A stretch of DNA of 6,381 bases from an uncultured Pseudomonadota bacterium (GTDB lineage Bacteria; Desulfobacterota_B; Binatia; UBA9968), in the NCBI GenBank assembly GCA_946478635.1, contig CAMLCX010000292.1, positions 1 through 6,381 on the forward strand. The letters are read 5' to 3'. Each line of letters begins with the position of its first letter. The first letter of the stretch is position 1. Shown one piece after another: positions 6,152 to 6,381 of the stretch. The notes below the pieces were generated by a model that made no database searches, was not told the DNA's origin, and saw nothing but the letters and a program-made list of their open reading frames with translations. The position numbers and the translations under genes were made by a program.

Positions 6152-6381
6152 ATGAAAAAACCTCTTACCGAAGTCGAACGACAAGCACTGGCTCGTTTCA
6201 AAGCTGTTCTTCAATCCTTACTGGGAGATAAGTTGTTGTCGATACGACTCTTTGGCTCCAGGGCGCGCGATGAAGGGACCGAGGAGTCCGATCTCGACGT
6301 TTTGGTAGTTGTTCAAAATAAGGATCGAGCGCTCTATCGCCGGATCGTTGAAGAGTCTCTCAATATCGATCTCGCTTATGA
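6152..6381 (+). CDS. MNT-type minimal nucleotidyltransferase, 3'-partial
   Basis: ATG at 6152 opens a frame that runs off the right edge after 76 complete codons. The pattern is that of the DNA polymerase beta superfamily minimal nucleotidyltransferases: GSRAR at residues 35-39, then SDLDVLV at 46-52 with metal-binding D47 and D49, and a third Asp at D73 in NIDLAY. About 100-130 aa is usual, so roughly one quarter to one half is missing. GAGGA at 6138-6142 lies nine bases before the ATG. These proteins are typically the antitoxin half of MNT-HEPN pairs, where they AMPylate and silence a HEPN RNase; the partner is commonly adjacent and could lie just past 6381 (inference). The segment looks less GC-rich and uses more AT-ending codons (aaa, ctt, gtt, gat) than its neighbours, in keeping with recent arrival. 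Confidence 0.85.
   Translation, partial: MKKPLTEVERQALARFKAVLQSLLGDKLLSIRLFGSRARDEGTEESDLDVLVVVQNKDRALYRRIVEESLNIDLAY

Noticed and set aside
5845..6201. Minus-strand 118-aa frame as an intact small gene
   Set aside because: Its first third is antisense to the nucleotidyltransferase start and promoter, and its last 20 or so residues lose the family pattern that continues in another frame. It is a frameshifted remnant rather than a gene.
1..6381. CRISPR array, tRNA, rRNA or insertion sequence
   Set aside because: No spaced direct repeats of CRISPR length, no cloverleaf-like or rRNA-like sequence and no transposase motif was seen on either strand. The GTTCAA arrays have 3-bp spacers and are not CRISPR-like.

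Overview
The window is a piece of GC-rich bacterial chromosome with a metabolic, probably soil or environmental, flavour. It has a Rieske ring-hydroxylating oxygenase, an NMT1/SsuA-type periplasmic binding protein with a signal peptide, a two-module glyoxalase-fold protein, an MFS carrier and a class III cyclase. The cleavable signal peptide and strong Shine-Dalgarno sites fit a Gram-negative-type bacterium (proteobacterial or one of the uncultured soil lineages). The sequence alone does not fix the taxon.

Left half, + strand (1-3274): a likely catabolic operon. The Rieske oxygenase gene enters from the left edge with only its first few codons missing. The binding-protein gene follows almost immediately. 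After a 143-bp gap comes a vicinal-oxygen-chelate (VOC) protein resembling extradiol dioxygenases. Together they suggest capture of a small, perhaps aromatic, compound, its hydroxylation, and a metal-dependent step on the product. The substrate cannot be read from the sequence. No ABC permease or ATPase and no oxygenase reductase are in the window. The gap before the VOC gene holds an unusual element at 2312-2427: two 33-bp arms, each four GTTCAA hexamers at 9-bp period, in opposite orientation around a GC-rich hairpin.

Middle and right, - strand (6060 down to 3363): read from right to left, there is a decayed C-terminal remnant of a malate/L-lactate (LDH2-family) dehydrogenase, then a DUF4242-cyclase fusion gene with its own good promoter, then an MFS transporter. 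The MFS gene converges on the VOC gene, with a hairpin between their ends. The dehydrogenase remnant has a clear frameshift: homology continues in another frame past the break and ends just upstream of the cyclase promoter.

Right edge, + strand (6152 to the end): the start of a small MNT-type nucleotidyltransferase, a class usually found in MNT-HEPN toxin-antitoxin pairs. It has an almost ideal extended -10 promoter. It lies directly against the broken 5' side of the dehydrogenase remnant, with short palindromes at the junction. This suggests that insertion or rearrangement of this small module truncated the older gene. The most notable items are the GTTCAA element, the frameshifted dehydrogenase remnant with the adjoining MNT module, and the cyclase in which the usual catalytic Asn is Gln.
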